Shown: piece after piece, positions 41,133 to 48,496 of the stretch | How positions within the stretch are numbered: the stretch's first letter is position 1 | Layout: each line of letters starts with the position of its first letter | Source of the DNA: Ruminococcaceae bacterium UBA1405 | Lineage (GTDB): Bacteria; Bacillota; Clostridia; Oscillospirales; Ruminococcaceae | Reading direction: 5' to 3' | Assembly: GCA_002305685.1 (NCBI GenBank) | Contig: DBQB01000034.1 | Span: forward strand, 52,479 to 116,478 | Length of the DNA: 64,000 bases | Made by a program: the position numbers and the translations under genes | The notes under the pieces: generated by a model | Database searches by the model: none | Seen by the model: the letters and a program-made list of their open reading frames with translations, nothing else | Told to the model about the DNA's origin: nothing

Positions 41133-41891
41133 CTACGGCTGATCTGTACCCTGGGATTGGGACGCCGCCAATCCTGCCGCTCCCTGCACCTGGTCCCGCA
41201 CCGGCAGACTCAGACGCTCCAGCGTCTGCCGGATGGACTGCATCTCCTGATCGGTATTGGCGATGGAATCGGCACAGGCCCGCAGCCGCCGCACAATCTC
41301 CTCGCTGCCCGGCTGTTCCCGCTTATAGTTGAGCTGATGTTCCAGCGTCGCCCAAAAATCCATGGCAATGGTCCGGATCTGGATCTCCACCCGCACCGAT
41401 TCACTGTGGTTGGAAAAGAACACCGGAACCTCCACAATCATATGATAGCTGCGATATCCGCTGGGCTTGGGATTGCGGATATAGTCCTTGACAATCAAAA
41501 CTTTGATGTCGTCCTGCATCTCCAGCATCCGGGCAATGCGGTAGACATCATCCACAAAAGTACATACCACCCGCACCCCGGCAATGTCATACAGTTCCCG
41601 GCGCGCCGCCTCCACCGTCATAGGCAGTCCGCGGCGCTTGAGTTTACCCACGATGCTTTCAAAGGTTTTGATCCGGCTGCGGATATATTCAATGGGATTG
41701 CGGCTGTTTTGCAGCTGCATCTCATCGCTGAGGATCTCCAGCTTGGTCCGGACCTCCTTGATTCCACAGTGACAGGCCAGAAGCATATTGGCAATCTCCT
41801 GATATTCCCCCTGCAAAATCTCGGGATCAAAGGAGGCCGGATCAAAAGGCCGCCGCTCCACCGTTTGATCGGAGCTCTCCAACATGGTCAT
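41133..41891 (-). CDS. Small alarmone synthetase (GTP pyrophosphokinase, RelQ/YjbM-like)
   Basis: 252 aa with only the RelA/SpoT synthetase domain: RSRIKTFESIVGKLKRRGL, YDIAGVRVVC, PKPSGYRSYHMIVEVP and VEIQIRTIAMDFWATLEHQLNYK. No HD hydrolase, TGS or ACT domains, so it makes (p)ppGpp or related alarmones by transcription-level or allosteric control rather than ribosome sensing. The C-terminal helix (about 205-252) is typical of tetramer-forming SAS1 proteins. Start MTMLESSDQ with GGGGAAAG upstream; the second ATG two codons later is possible. Confidence 0.92.
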   Translation of the reverse strand: MTMLESSDQTVERRPFDPASFDPEILQGEYQEIANMLLACHCGIKEVRTKLEILSDEMQLQNSRNPIEYIRSRIKTFESIVGKLKRRGLPMTVEAARRELYDIAGVRVVCTFVDDVYRIARMLEMQDDIKVLIVKDYIRNPKPSGYRSYHMIVEVPVFFSNHSESVRVEIQIRTIAMDFWATLEHQLNYKREQPGSEEIVRRLRACADSIANTDQEMQSIRQTLERLSLPVRDQVQGAAGLAASQSQGTDQP

Positions 41892-42076
41892 TACTTTCCC
41901 CGCTTTCTGTGCTGTTTCGGAATCTCTTTCGGCTGTAAGCAACAATTCCCCCACAGTCCCTCACTATAATGGTAACGGAACCCGATGCCCCTGTCAACCT
42001 TCATTTGAACCGCCTCGGGCGGGACGCGCGCCGAAGGATTATTCACGGAAATTCCCTTTAAATGCCGCATAAATTG

Positions 42077-42085
42077 TGATACAAT
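42077..42085 (+). promoter_or_regulatory. Extended -10 promoter of the aminotransferase operon
   Basis: TGA-TACAAT; -35 position reads TTTAAA, poor. Leader of about 85 nt. Confidence 0.45.
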
Positions 42086-42175
42086 AATCCAAAGCCGCCA
42101 AGGCGGCATCGGCATTTTCCATCTATAGAATACCTTCTCTATGTTACAAAACCAAAAACAGGCAGGTGTCAAACT

Positions 42176-43384
42176 ATGAATTTTCATATTTCGGAAAAGA
42201 TGGCTTCCCTCAAACCCTCCGCCATCCGGGAGATCCTCAAAGCAACCTCTCAGCCGGGGATCATCCCCTTTGCCGCCGGGAATCCCGCTCCCGAAGCTTT
42301 TCCTGTCCAGGCCGTGGCGGAAATTACCGCCGATATCTTAAAAAATCAGCCCATCGCCGCACTGCAGTATTCGGTCAGCGAGGGGTATCCTGCCCTGCGG
42401 GAGACGATGAAGCGCTTTATCGCTCAGCACGATCAAATTGGACAGCCCTATGACGATCTGATCATCGTTTCCGGCGCCCAACAGGGAATCGAGCTTTCCG
42501 CCAAGGTGCTTTTGGACGACGGGGATACCCTGATCTGTGAAAATCCCAGCTTTATCGGTTCCCTCAACGCTTTTCGCTCCTATCATGTAAACCTGGTGGG
42601 CGTCCCCCAAACCCAGGGCGGCATTGACATTGAGACGCTGGAACGCACCTTACAGCAAAATCCCCGTACCCGCCTGCTCTATGTCATCCCCAACTTCCAA
42701 AATCCAACCGGCACCTGCATGAGCTTGGAAAAACGCAAGGCGGTGCTGGAGCTGGCCAAAAAATACGATTTTGTCATCCTGGAGGACAACCCCTACGGCA
42801 ACCTGCGTTTTGCCGGGGAGGATATCCCCGCCATCAAATCGATGGATACCGAGGGACGGGTCATCTATTGCGGCAGCTTTTCCAAAATCCTGGCGCCGGG
42901 CATCCGGGTGGGATATGTCTGCGCCCATCGGGACCTGATCTCCAAGATCACCGTTGCCAAACAGTGCTCCGACGTGCACACCACCATCCTCTCCCAGATG
43001 ATCTGCCAGCGCTTTGTGGACGATTACGACATCGACGCCCACATCGCCAGCATCCGCAAAATCTACGCCAAAAAATGCGCCCTGATGCTCTCTGAACTGG
43101 ACAAACACCTGCATCCCGCCATCCAGTACACCCGTCCCGAAGGCGGGCTGTTCCTCTGGTGCACCCTACCCCAGCAGGTGGATATGCTGGAATTCTGCCG
43201 CAAAGCGGTGGAGCAAAAGGTGGCAGTGGTTCCCGGAAACGCCTTCAACGCCCGGGAGGAGGACCCCTCCAGTTCCTTCCGGGTAAACTTCTCCACCCCC
43301 ACCGACCCGCAGATTGTGGAGGGGGCAGCCATTCTCGGAAAACTCTCTTATGAAATGCTGGAAGCCATTCCGGCTCAGCGGTGA
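42176..43384 (+). CDS. PLP-dependent class I/II aminotransferase (LysN/2-aminoadipate type)
   Basis: 402 aa fold-type I enzyme. PFAAGNPAPEAFP near the N-terminus, SGAQQGIELSAKVLLDDGD, ENPSFIGSL, PNFQNPTGT, EDNPYGNLRF (with the PLP-binding Asp/Tyr) and the Schiff-base Lys in YCGSFSKILAPGIRVG. This is the stand-alone relative of the MocR C-terminal domain, which includes 2-aminoadipate and branched/aromatic amino acid transaminases; substrate cannot be fixed. AGGTG lies seven bases before the ATG. The next gene starts 10 bases after its stop, so the two are co-transcribed. Confidence 0.92.
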   Translation: MNFHISEKMASLKPSAIREILKATSQPGIIPFAAGNPAPEAFPVQAVAEITADILKNQPIAALQYSVSEGYPALRETMKRFIAQHDQIGQPYDDLIIVSGAQQGIELSAKVLLDDGDTLICENPSFIGSLNAFRSYHVNLVGVPQTQGGIDIETLERTLQQNPRTRLLYVIPNFQNPTGTCMSLEKRKAVLELAKKYDFVILEDNPYGNLRFAGEDIPAIKSMDTEGRVIYCGSFSKILAPGIRVGYVCAHRDLISKITVAKQCSDVHTTILSQMICQRFVDDYDIDAHIASIRKIYAKKCALMLSELDKHLHPAIQYTRPEGGLFLWCTLPQQVDMLEFCRKAVEQKVAVVPGNAFNAREEDPSSSFRVNFSTPTDPQIVEGAAILGKLSYEMLEAIPAQR

Positions 43385-43394
43385 GGATTCGCCT

Positions 43395-44387
43395 ATGTTC
43401 CGAAAATACATTGTGGCCCTCTGTTCCCTGCTCTGCGGGGCGCTGGCCATTGGGTTTGTGCCCTACGCTCTGGGGCTGCTGCCCTTTTTGCAGCCTCTTT
43501 ACTTTGAGGGCTGGTGGACGCTGCTGCTGATCCTGCCCTCCCTGACCATGTTCGCCCTCAACGGTTATTCCCGTCCGGCCCTGGCGCTGCTGGCCGCCGG
43601 GCTGCTGCTGTTTGCCGATGGATTGGGAAAGATCCCCCAGGGGATGCTGCCCCAAAGCATCCTGTATACCGCCGCCGCCAGCTTTGCGGGAGGATGCGTA
43701 GTGGAGCTGACCGCCTGGCGTCAGCGCAAAAAAATGGCGCTGCCTGCCGGGAAAACGCAGGAAAAGGAAAAACTTTCTCCACCGTCACCGCCACAGCAGG
43801 ACAGCCCTTTCTCCCCTCAGAAGGCGGCTGCGCAACGGCCACAGCCACAGTCCGCTTCCGCCTCCACACAGCAGAAAGGCTGGACGCCGCCCACCTCCGC
43901 CGGGAATTCCCGCCCACAAAAAGGATGGGATCCGCAAAAGCACTATACCCGTCCCGGGGAAAATACCTACCGGGGCGCTGTCAAAAACCGTCCGGCTCCC
44001 CGTCCCAGTACTTCTCCCAGGGCAGTGCCGCCGTCCGGCCCTCTGGCCCAGGCGGGAAGCGACAGTTTCCCCCGCAGCATCGCCTTTTTCGGCTCCTCCA
44101 AAACCACCAGCAGCTGCCAGGCCCTCTCCGGCGGCATCGCTTTGGCGATTTTTGGGGATGCAAAGCTGCTGCTGCGGGACGCCGACTATCGGGACACCAT
44201 CTCGGTAACCCTGTTTTCGGTGTTCGGTTCCGCCAAACTGGAGGTACCCTATGTCTCCAACCTATCGGTCACCTCCATCCCCCTCTTTGGGTCCTGCAAA
44301 GATAAGCGCAAACTGGTCAACAGCCGGGCCATGCCGGTGATGTATGTGCGGTGCTTTTCGCTGTTTGGAGACTGCACCATCCGGTAG
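43395..44387 (+). CDS. LiaF-like membrane protein (cell-wall stress response C-terminal domain)
   Basis: 330 aa. Start ATG at 43395 with GAGG upstream, close after the aminotransferase stop. Four hydrophobic segments (about 5-110), a Pro/Gln/Ser/Arg-rich linker (about 118-225), then a small beta-rich domain of repeated units (SIAFFGSSKTTS, GGIALAIFGDAKLLL, TLFSVFGSAKLEVP, SIPLFGSCKDK, RCFSLFGDC) as in the LiaF/DUF2154 C-terminal fold. In Bacillus LiaF inhibits the LiaRS envelope-stress system. No two-component genes are adjacent, so the regulatory partner is unknown. Confidence 0.72.
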   Translation: MFRKYIVALCSLLCGALAIGFVPYALGLLPFLQPLYFEGWWTLLLILPSLTMFALNGYSRPALALLAAGLLLFADGLGKIPQGMLPQSILYTAAASFAGGCVVELTAWRQRKKMALPAGKTQEKEKLSPPSPPQQDSPFSPQKAAAQRPQPQSASASTQQKGWTPPTSAGNSRPQKGWDPQKHYTRPGENTYRGAVKNRPAPRPSTSPRAVPPSGPLAQAGSDSFPRSIAFFGSSKTTSSCQALSGGIALAIFGDAKLLLRDADYRDTISVTLFSVFGSAKLEVPYVSNLSVTSIPLFGSCKDKRKLVNSRAMPVMYVRCFSLFGDCTIR

Positions 44388-44433
44388 TCAGCCGCTTTTT
44401 ACCAGAAACCCCCGGAAACGGTTTTGGTTTTTC

Positions 44434-44502
44434 TGACAGATACGGGGAAAACTACCGATACAGCCGGTTGTTGCCGGTGAGTAACTCAGGTATCGGGTGT
44501 CA
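44434..44502 (+). promoter_or_regulatory. Structured leader with mutually exclusive pairings
   Basis: Upstream of the 60-aa membrane protein. Strand GTATCGG (44490-44496) can pair with CCGATAC (44455-44461), or its GTATC with GATAC (44439-44443) continued by TGACA/TGTCA (44434-44438 with 44498-44502). Small inner helices CCGG/CCGG (44464-44467 with 44474-44477) and GAG/CTC complete a branched fold. No known riboswitch consensus recognised. Confidence 0.35.
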
Positions 44503-44532
44503 ATCCCTTTATACCAGAATGGAGAAAAAACA

Positions 44533-44715
44533 ATGAACCGAATGATTTCCTCCGCCGTTTCCGGCATTATGGTAACCGCCGCCGTCGGTACCGCCGCTTA
44601 TCTCTTTTCCCACTCCCCCGCCGCCAAACGCAGAAAGATGAAACGCGCCGCCAACCACGCCCTGCACACCGTCGGGGATATGATGGAGACGGTGGCGTGT
44701 ATGATGAAAGGCTGA
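44533..44715 (+). CDS. Small single-span membrane protein (unknown)
   Basis: 60 aa, start ATG 44533 with GGAG eight bases upstream. MNRMISSAVSGIMVTAAVGTAAYLFS forms a membrane span rich in small residues, followed by a basic region KRRKMKRAANHALHTVGDMMETVACMMKG with Met-rich amphipathic helix. Similar small proteins occur in clostridia without known function; some resemble the YtxH stress-protein pattern (Gly/Ala-rich span then Lys-rich helix). A 9-base-pair hairpin follows the stop. Confidence 0.65.
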   Translation: MNRMISSAVSGIMVTAAVGTAAYLFSHSPAAKRRKMKRAANHALHTVGDMMETVACMMKG

Positions 44716-44727
44716 TTCAGCCCTTCC

Positions 44728-44749
44728 CAGCGGCCTTACCAGGCCGCTG
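44728..44749 (+). terminator. Hairpin after the 60-aa gene
   Basis: CAGCGGCCT/AGGCCGCTG perfect 9-base-pair stem, TACC loop, but no U-run. It may reduce read-through into prmA or just stabilise mRNA. Confidence 0.35.
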
Positions 44750-44784
44750 TACATATGTCCAGAATAAGAAAGGAATATTGCATC

Positions 44785-45726
44785 ATGAACGATTGGACCG
44801 AAATACAGATTGAGATCCCAGTATCCCAGGTGGAACAGGCCTCCGCCATCGCCCAGATGGTGGTTCCTTATGGGATCTATATCGAGGATTATTCCGACCT
44901 GATGGAACAGGCCCCCAAGATTGCCCATATTGACCTGATCGACGAGGATTTGATGGCCAAAAACCGGGAGGTAGCTGTCATTCATATCTATATCAGCCCG
45001 GAGGAAAATCCGGCGGAGGCCCTCTCCTTCCTGCGGGAGCGGCTGGACGGGGAAAATATCCCACACGCTCTGCGTACCGACGCCATCAAGGAGGAGGATT
45101 GGGCCTTCGGATGGAAAAAATACTATCACCCCGTCCGCATTGGGGAACATATTGTAGTGTGCCCCTCCTGGGAGAGCTGTTCTCTCCAAGAGGGGGATGT
45201 GATGCTCCGGCTGGATCCGGGCCTGGCCTTTGGCACCGGTACCCATGAGACCACCCGTCTCTGCCTGCAGATGCTGGAAAAATTTGTAAAGCCCGGCATG
45301 GAGGTGCTGGATGTGGGATGCGGAAGCGGCATCCTCTCCATCTGCGGCGTGCTGCTGGGGGCCAAACACGCGGTGGGGGTGGATATCGATCCCACCGCGG
45401 TGAAAGTGGCACAGGAAAACGCCGAGATGAACCGGGTACAGGAGAAAACCACCTATCTCTGTGGGGATCTGACCGATAAGGTAAGCGGCAGATACCAGGT
45501 GGTATGCGCCAACATTGTGGCGGACGTGGTCATCCGGCTGATCCCGGATGTGGGCAAGTTTTTGGAAGAGAACGGAATTGTGCTGGTTTCCGGCATCATT
45601 GATACCCGCAGAGAAGAGGTTGTGGAGGCTTTAGCATCCCACGGTTATCAGGTTATCGACAGCCGGGAGGAAAAGGGCTGGTGCGCCATGGCCGCCACCG
45701 CCACCGCCACCGCCACCCGCCGCTGA
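44785..45726 (+). CDS. prmA: Ribosomal protein L11 methyltransferase
   Basis: 313 aa. N-terminal substrate-recognition domain (WTEIQIEIPVSQVEQASAIAQMV) and a class I SAM methyltransferase domain with LDPGLAFGTGTHETTRLCLQML, VLDVGCGSGILSI and NIVADV (the NPPY-like position). Methylates lysines and the N-terminus of L11. Start MNDWTEIQ; AAAGGA about ten bases upstream. The last residues (AMAATATATATRR) come from a GCCACC hexamer repeated four times (45694-45717) and look unlike the usual family ending. rsmE follows after 17 bases, the standard prmA-rsmE pair. Confidence 0.94.
   Translation: MNDWTEIQIEIPVSQVEQASAIAQMVVPYGIYIEDYSDLMEQAPKIAHIDLIDEDLMAKNREVAVIHIYISPEENPAEALSFLRERLDGENIPHALRTDAIKEEDWAFGWKKYYHPVRIGEHIVVCPSWESCSLQEGDVMLRLDPGLAFGTGTHETTRLCLQMLEKFVKPGMEVLDVGCGSGILSICGVLLGAKHAVGVDIDPTAVKVAQENAEMNRVQEKTTYLCGDLTDKVSGRYQVVCANIVADVVIRLIPDVGKFLEENGIVLVSGIIDTRREEVVEALASHGYQVIDSREEKGWCAMAATATATATRR
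45694..45717 (+). repeat. prmA: GCCACC tandem hexamer (four copies) at the 3' end of prmA
   Basis: Four exact GCCACC units encode Ala-Thr repeats just before the prmA stop codon. Copy-number change would be in frame and would only lengthen or shorten the tail. Confidence 0.9.
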
Positions 45727-45743
45727 TCTGCCAAGGAGGAGCT

Positions 45744-46466
45744 ATGCCAAGATTTTTTACCGACCAGATTGACAGGCATCAGGGGATCATCACCGGGGAG
45801 GATGCAATGCACATCGCCAAATCCCTTCGGATGCATCCGGGGGAAGAGCTGACCCTTTGCGACAAACATTCCGGTGATTATCCTGGTATCATTGAATCGG
45901 TAACCCCCCAACAGGTGATTGTATCGCTGGGAGAAAAGCACCCCTGTATCGCCGAGCCCAGCGTACATACCGCGCTGTTTCAGGCGCTCCCCAAGGGGGA
46001 TAAAATGGAATGGATTGTGCAAAAGGCGGTGGAGCTGGGGGTTTCGGAAATCCATCCGGTACTGACCCATCGCTGTATCTCCCGCCCCGACGCCAAGTCC
46101 TTCGCCAAAAAGCAGGAACGATATCAGAAGATCGCCTACGAAGCCGCCAAACAGTGCGGGCGCGGCATCATACCGGTATTCGGACCCATCCTGACGCTGG
46201 AACAGGCGCTGGAACAGATGCTGCAGTATGAAAAACCTATGGTGTTCTATGAGCACAGCCGCCAGCCGCTGCGGGACGTTCTCCGCGGACAGTGGCGCTC
46301 CGCCGCCATCTTAGTGGGGAGCGAAGGCGGTTTCGAGCAGCAGGAAATCCAACAAGCTTTGGAAAAAGGGATCTGCGACGCATCTCTTGGGAACCGGATC
46401 CTGCGCTGTGAAACGGCCCCTCTGGCGGCGCTCTCGGTGCTGATGTACCAAAGCGGGAACCTCTGA
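45744..46466 (+). CDS. rsmE: 16S rRNA (uracil-1498-N3)-methyltransferase
   Basis: 240 aa SPOUT-family enzyme. N-terminal PUA-like domain (MPRFFTDQIDRHQGIITGEDAMHIAKSLRM), then the knotted core with ALPKGDKMEWIVQKAVELGVSEIHPV, RYQKIAYEAAKQCGRG and the SAM-knot motifs VGSEGGFEQQEI and SLGNRILRCETAPLAAL. AAGGAGG precedes the ATG. Second gene of the prmA-rsmE operon. Confidence 0.96.
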   Translation: MPRFFTDQIDRHQGIITGEDAMHIAKSLRMHPGEELTLCDKHSGDYPGIIESVTPQQVIVSLGEKHPCIAEPSVHTALFQALPKGDKMEWIVQKAVELGVSEIHPVLTHRCISRPDAKSFAKKQERYQKIAYEAAKQCGRGIIPVFGPILTLEQALEQMLQYEKPMVFYEHSRQPLRDVLRGQWRSAAILVGSEGGFEQQEIQQALEKGICDASLGNRILRCETAPLAALSVLMYQSGNL

Positions 46467-46562
46467 TTCTCACCGTTTCCGTCCATTGGGCCGGTGGCCG
46501 GCCCACAGATCCCCGTATATTTCCTGTTTTGCTCAGATTCAGAAAGGAATGAAATCTTTTTT

Positions 46563-47429
46563 ATGAAGCAAGCTCTGCTCATCCTCGCCGCAGCGGCAAT
46601 GCTGGCGGGACTGATATTGGTGGGAGAAAGCGGAATATTGGATATCGCTTTCAGCAGCGACGTCAGCACCGATGTTTCCCAAATCCCGGTGGAATCGGAG
46701 AGCGTGGTTTCCGGTTCCACTCCCAACGACAGTTCCCCATCGGCTCCGGCCTCCGCCGGTCCCTCTGCCCCGCAGGCGCCTGTCTCCTCTTCCTCCTCAT
46801 CATCATCCTCCTCCAGCGAACCTCAGCCCCAAAAAATCGATCCCAACGACGATTGGCGCCTGATGCTGGTCAACGCCGATCATCTGCTGCCGGAAGATTA
46901 CACCTTTGAGAAGGCGGTTATCGAGGACAACTTTACCTTCGACGCCCGCGCCGCCCAGGCGCTGACCGAGATGCTGGAGGCGGGAAGGGCTGCCGGTTAC
47001 TCCCTTCGGATCGTCTCCACCTACCGCACGGTGGAGCGCAGCGATTATCTGTATACCAGCAAGGTCAGCGAATATCAGGCGCTGGGATACAGCGAGGAGG
47101 ACGCGGCGGTGGAAGCGGCCCGATGGGTTGCCCCGCCCCGCCAGAGCGAGCACAACGCCGGTCTGGCCATCGACGTGGTTTCCCGGGATTACGATCAGGT
47201 CTATGGGGACCTGATGCATGAATTTGAGGACTTCCCCGCTTTTACCTGGCTGTCTGAGCACTGCGCCGAGTTTGGATTTATCCTGCGGTATCCGGAGGAC
47301 AAACAGGAGATCACCGGGATCACCTACGAGCCATGGCATTATCGCTATGTGGGGGTGGAACACGCCCAAAAAATGCAGGAACTGGATTTATGCCTGGAGG
47401 AATACTGGGATTACCTGCTGGACCAGTGA
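46563..47429 (+). CDS. D-alanyl-D-alanine carboxypeptidase, VanY/M15B type
   Basis: 288 aa, exported: signal/anchor segment (about 3-25), a Ser/Pro/Ala linker containing twelve consecutive Ser, then an M15B peptidase domain with SEHNAGLAIDV (zinc His and Asp) and EPWHYRYVG (zinc His), both intact. It removes the terminal D-Ala of peptidoglycan stem peptides. No vanH/A/X genes are near, so it is cell-wall maintenance rather than glycopeptide resistance. The ribosome site AAAGGA lies rather far (about 14 bases) upstream; a five-codon frame (ATG at 46549) overlaps the start as ATGA and might couple translation. Confidence 0.9.
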   Translation: MKQALLILAAAAMLAGLILVGESGILDIAFSSDVSTDVSQIPVESESVVSGSTPNDSSPSAPASAGPSAPQAPVSSSSSSSSSSSEPQPQKIDPNDDWRLMLVNADHLLPEDYTFEKAVIEDNFTFDARAAQALTEMLEAGRAAGYSLRIVSTYRTVERSDYLYTSKVSEYQALGYSEEDAAVEAARWVAPPRQSEHNAGLAIDVVSRDYDQVYGDLMHEFEDFPAFTWLSEHCAEFGFILRYPEDKQEITGITYEPWHYRYVGVEHAQKMQELDLCLEEYWDYLLDQ

Positions 47430-47452
47430 TGGGAAAAAAAGGAGTAATATAG

Positions 47453-47992
47453 ATGAAGCGTCTCTTTCGCGCCATCCAGAGGGGTACCTTTCCCCGTCCC
47501 TTTCTCGAACCCCGGCAGGCGATTGCCGGATTGCTGCTGTTGCTGCTGGTGTTCTTTTCCGCCCGGTTCACCGCGATAAAGGCCAGGGAATATGTGGATC
47601 AGAAGGCCGACGACGCCGCGCTCTGGATTTTACAGGAACAAACGGTCACCCGAGGGTTTGGGCTACAGCTCATCGACAATCAGCTGCGTTTTGCCGCCAG
47701 CTTTGGATTGGGGCTGGCCGACGCCATGATCCGTTTTGAAAATATCCCCTACAACCCCCAAGGCGCATTCATCAGCCTTTGGAAAGGGATGAACCCAGGT
47801 ATTCTGGTGGAGAAGGTAGAATTTTTAAATCACGCCGTCTCGCTGACCATCAGCTGTGAAAATGCCAAATTCCTGGTGGCCTACCGCCGCTCGCTGTTGC
47901 GGGAAAGCATTTTTTCCCAGATACAGGTATCGGTATCTTCCTACAGCGCCGGCGAGCCTATCCAGGCTACCGTCATCTGTATATTTGCCTAA
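47453..47992 (+). CDS. Single-span membrane protein of unknown function
   Basis: 179 aa. Basic N-terminus (MKRLFRAIQRGTFPRPFLEPRQ), one membrane span (about 23-39, AIAGLLLLLLVFFSARF), then an extracytoplasmic domain of about 140 residues with alternating hydrophobic beta-strand pattern. AAGGAG precedes the ATG, 23 bases after the VanY-like stop, so it is co-transcribed with it and ends at a terminator. No family recognised; a cell-wall related role is an inference from the neighbour. Confidence 0.75.
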   Translation: MKRLFRAIQRGTFPRPFLEPRQAIAGLLLLLLVFFSARFTAIKAREYVDQKADDAALWILQEQTVTRGFGLQLIDNQLRFAASFGLGLADAMIRFENIPYNPQGAFISLWKGMNPGILVEKVEFLNHAVSLTISCENAKFLVAYRRSLLRESIFSQIQVSVSSYSAGEPIQATVICIFA

Positions 47993-47996
47993 AAAC

Positions 47997-48032
47997 GAAG
48001 GCGGACCCCGTCAACAGGGTCCGCCTTTATCA
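47997..48032. terminator. Terminator after the VanY operon
   Basis: Stem AAGGCGGACCC/GGGTCCGCCTT with an 8-base loop. Followed by TAT on the plus strand and by TCGTTTTT on the minus strand; it lies between convergent genes. Confidence 0.75.
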
Positions 48033-48072
48033 TGGGATCACGCTGGTCAGTTCCATTCACACAGCAGTGAGG

Positions 48073-48348
48073 TCATTTCTTTTCCTCCACAACCGCTTCC
48101 GGAGGAATCTCCTGCTGGGCGCAGCAGGTCTCCTCACAGTCCTCGCAATCTTCGCAGCCCAGGGTACACTCCGCAGCATCCTGATCAAAAGAGATCTCCT
48201 CGTCATCGGAGAGGTCCGGCATCTCTTCATCCTCAAAATCCTCACACAGGGTACAGCGGTTGCGCTTGAAAAATGCGATGAGTGCGATGAGCACCCCTAC
48301 GGTGGCCACGCCCAGTGCAATCAAGGAAATCCACGTATTCTTTTTCAT
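48073..48348 (-). CDS. Small membrane protein with acidic, Cys-rich tail
   Basis: 91 aa: MKKNTW plus one membrane span (ISLIALGVATVGVLIALIAFF), then a basic stop (KRNR) and a strongly acidic tail with eight or more Cys in pairs: CTLC, CTLGCEDCEDCEETCC. GAGGAG precedes the ATG. The Cys spacing could bind metal or Fe-S, but the pattern does not match ferredoxin. It has a strong promoter whose spacer holds a perfect palindrome (48425-48436). No family recognised. Confidence 0.7.
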   Translation of the reverse strand: MKKNTWISLIALGVATVGVLIALIAFFKRNRCTLCEDFEDEEMPDLSDDEEISFDQDAAECTLGCEDCEDCEETCCAQQEIPPEAVVEEKK

Positions 48349-48413
48349 ATCAAATTCTCCTCTTAATTGGTATCGATTGTGAACATCTGTGCCAATCATG
48401 CCGTCTTTGCTAT

Positions 48414-48442
48414 ATTATACTTCGTTTTGTACAAAATAACAA
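48414..48442 (-). promoter_or_regulatory. Promoter with palindromic operator of the Cys-rich protein gene
   Basis: Minus strand TTGTTA, 17-base spacer, TATAAT. The spacer contains TTTTGTACAAAA (48425-48436), a perfect 12-base palindrome, suggesting repressor control. Confidence 0.6.
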
Positions 48443-48496
48443 TGTAAATTCTATCTTTTCAGGGAACCTTCCAATAAAAATTCCTTCAAAACCCAT

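Noticed and set aside
46549..46566. Five-codon leader peptide overlapping the VanY-like start as ATGA
   Set aside because: The AAAGG site lies too close to its ATG; noted only as possible coupling.
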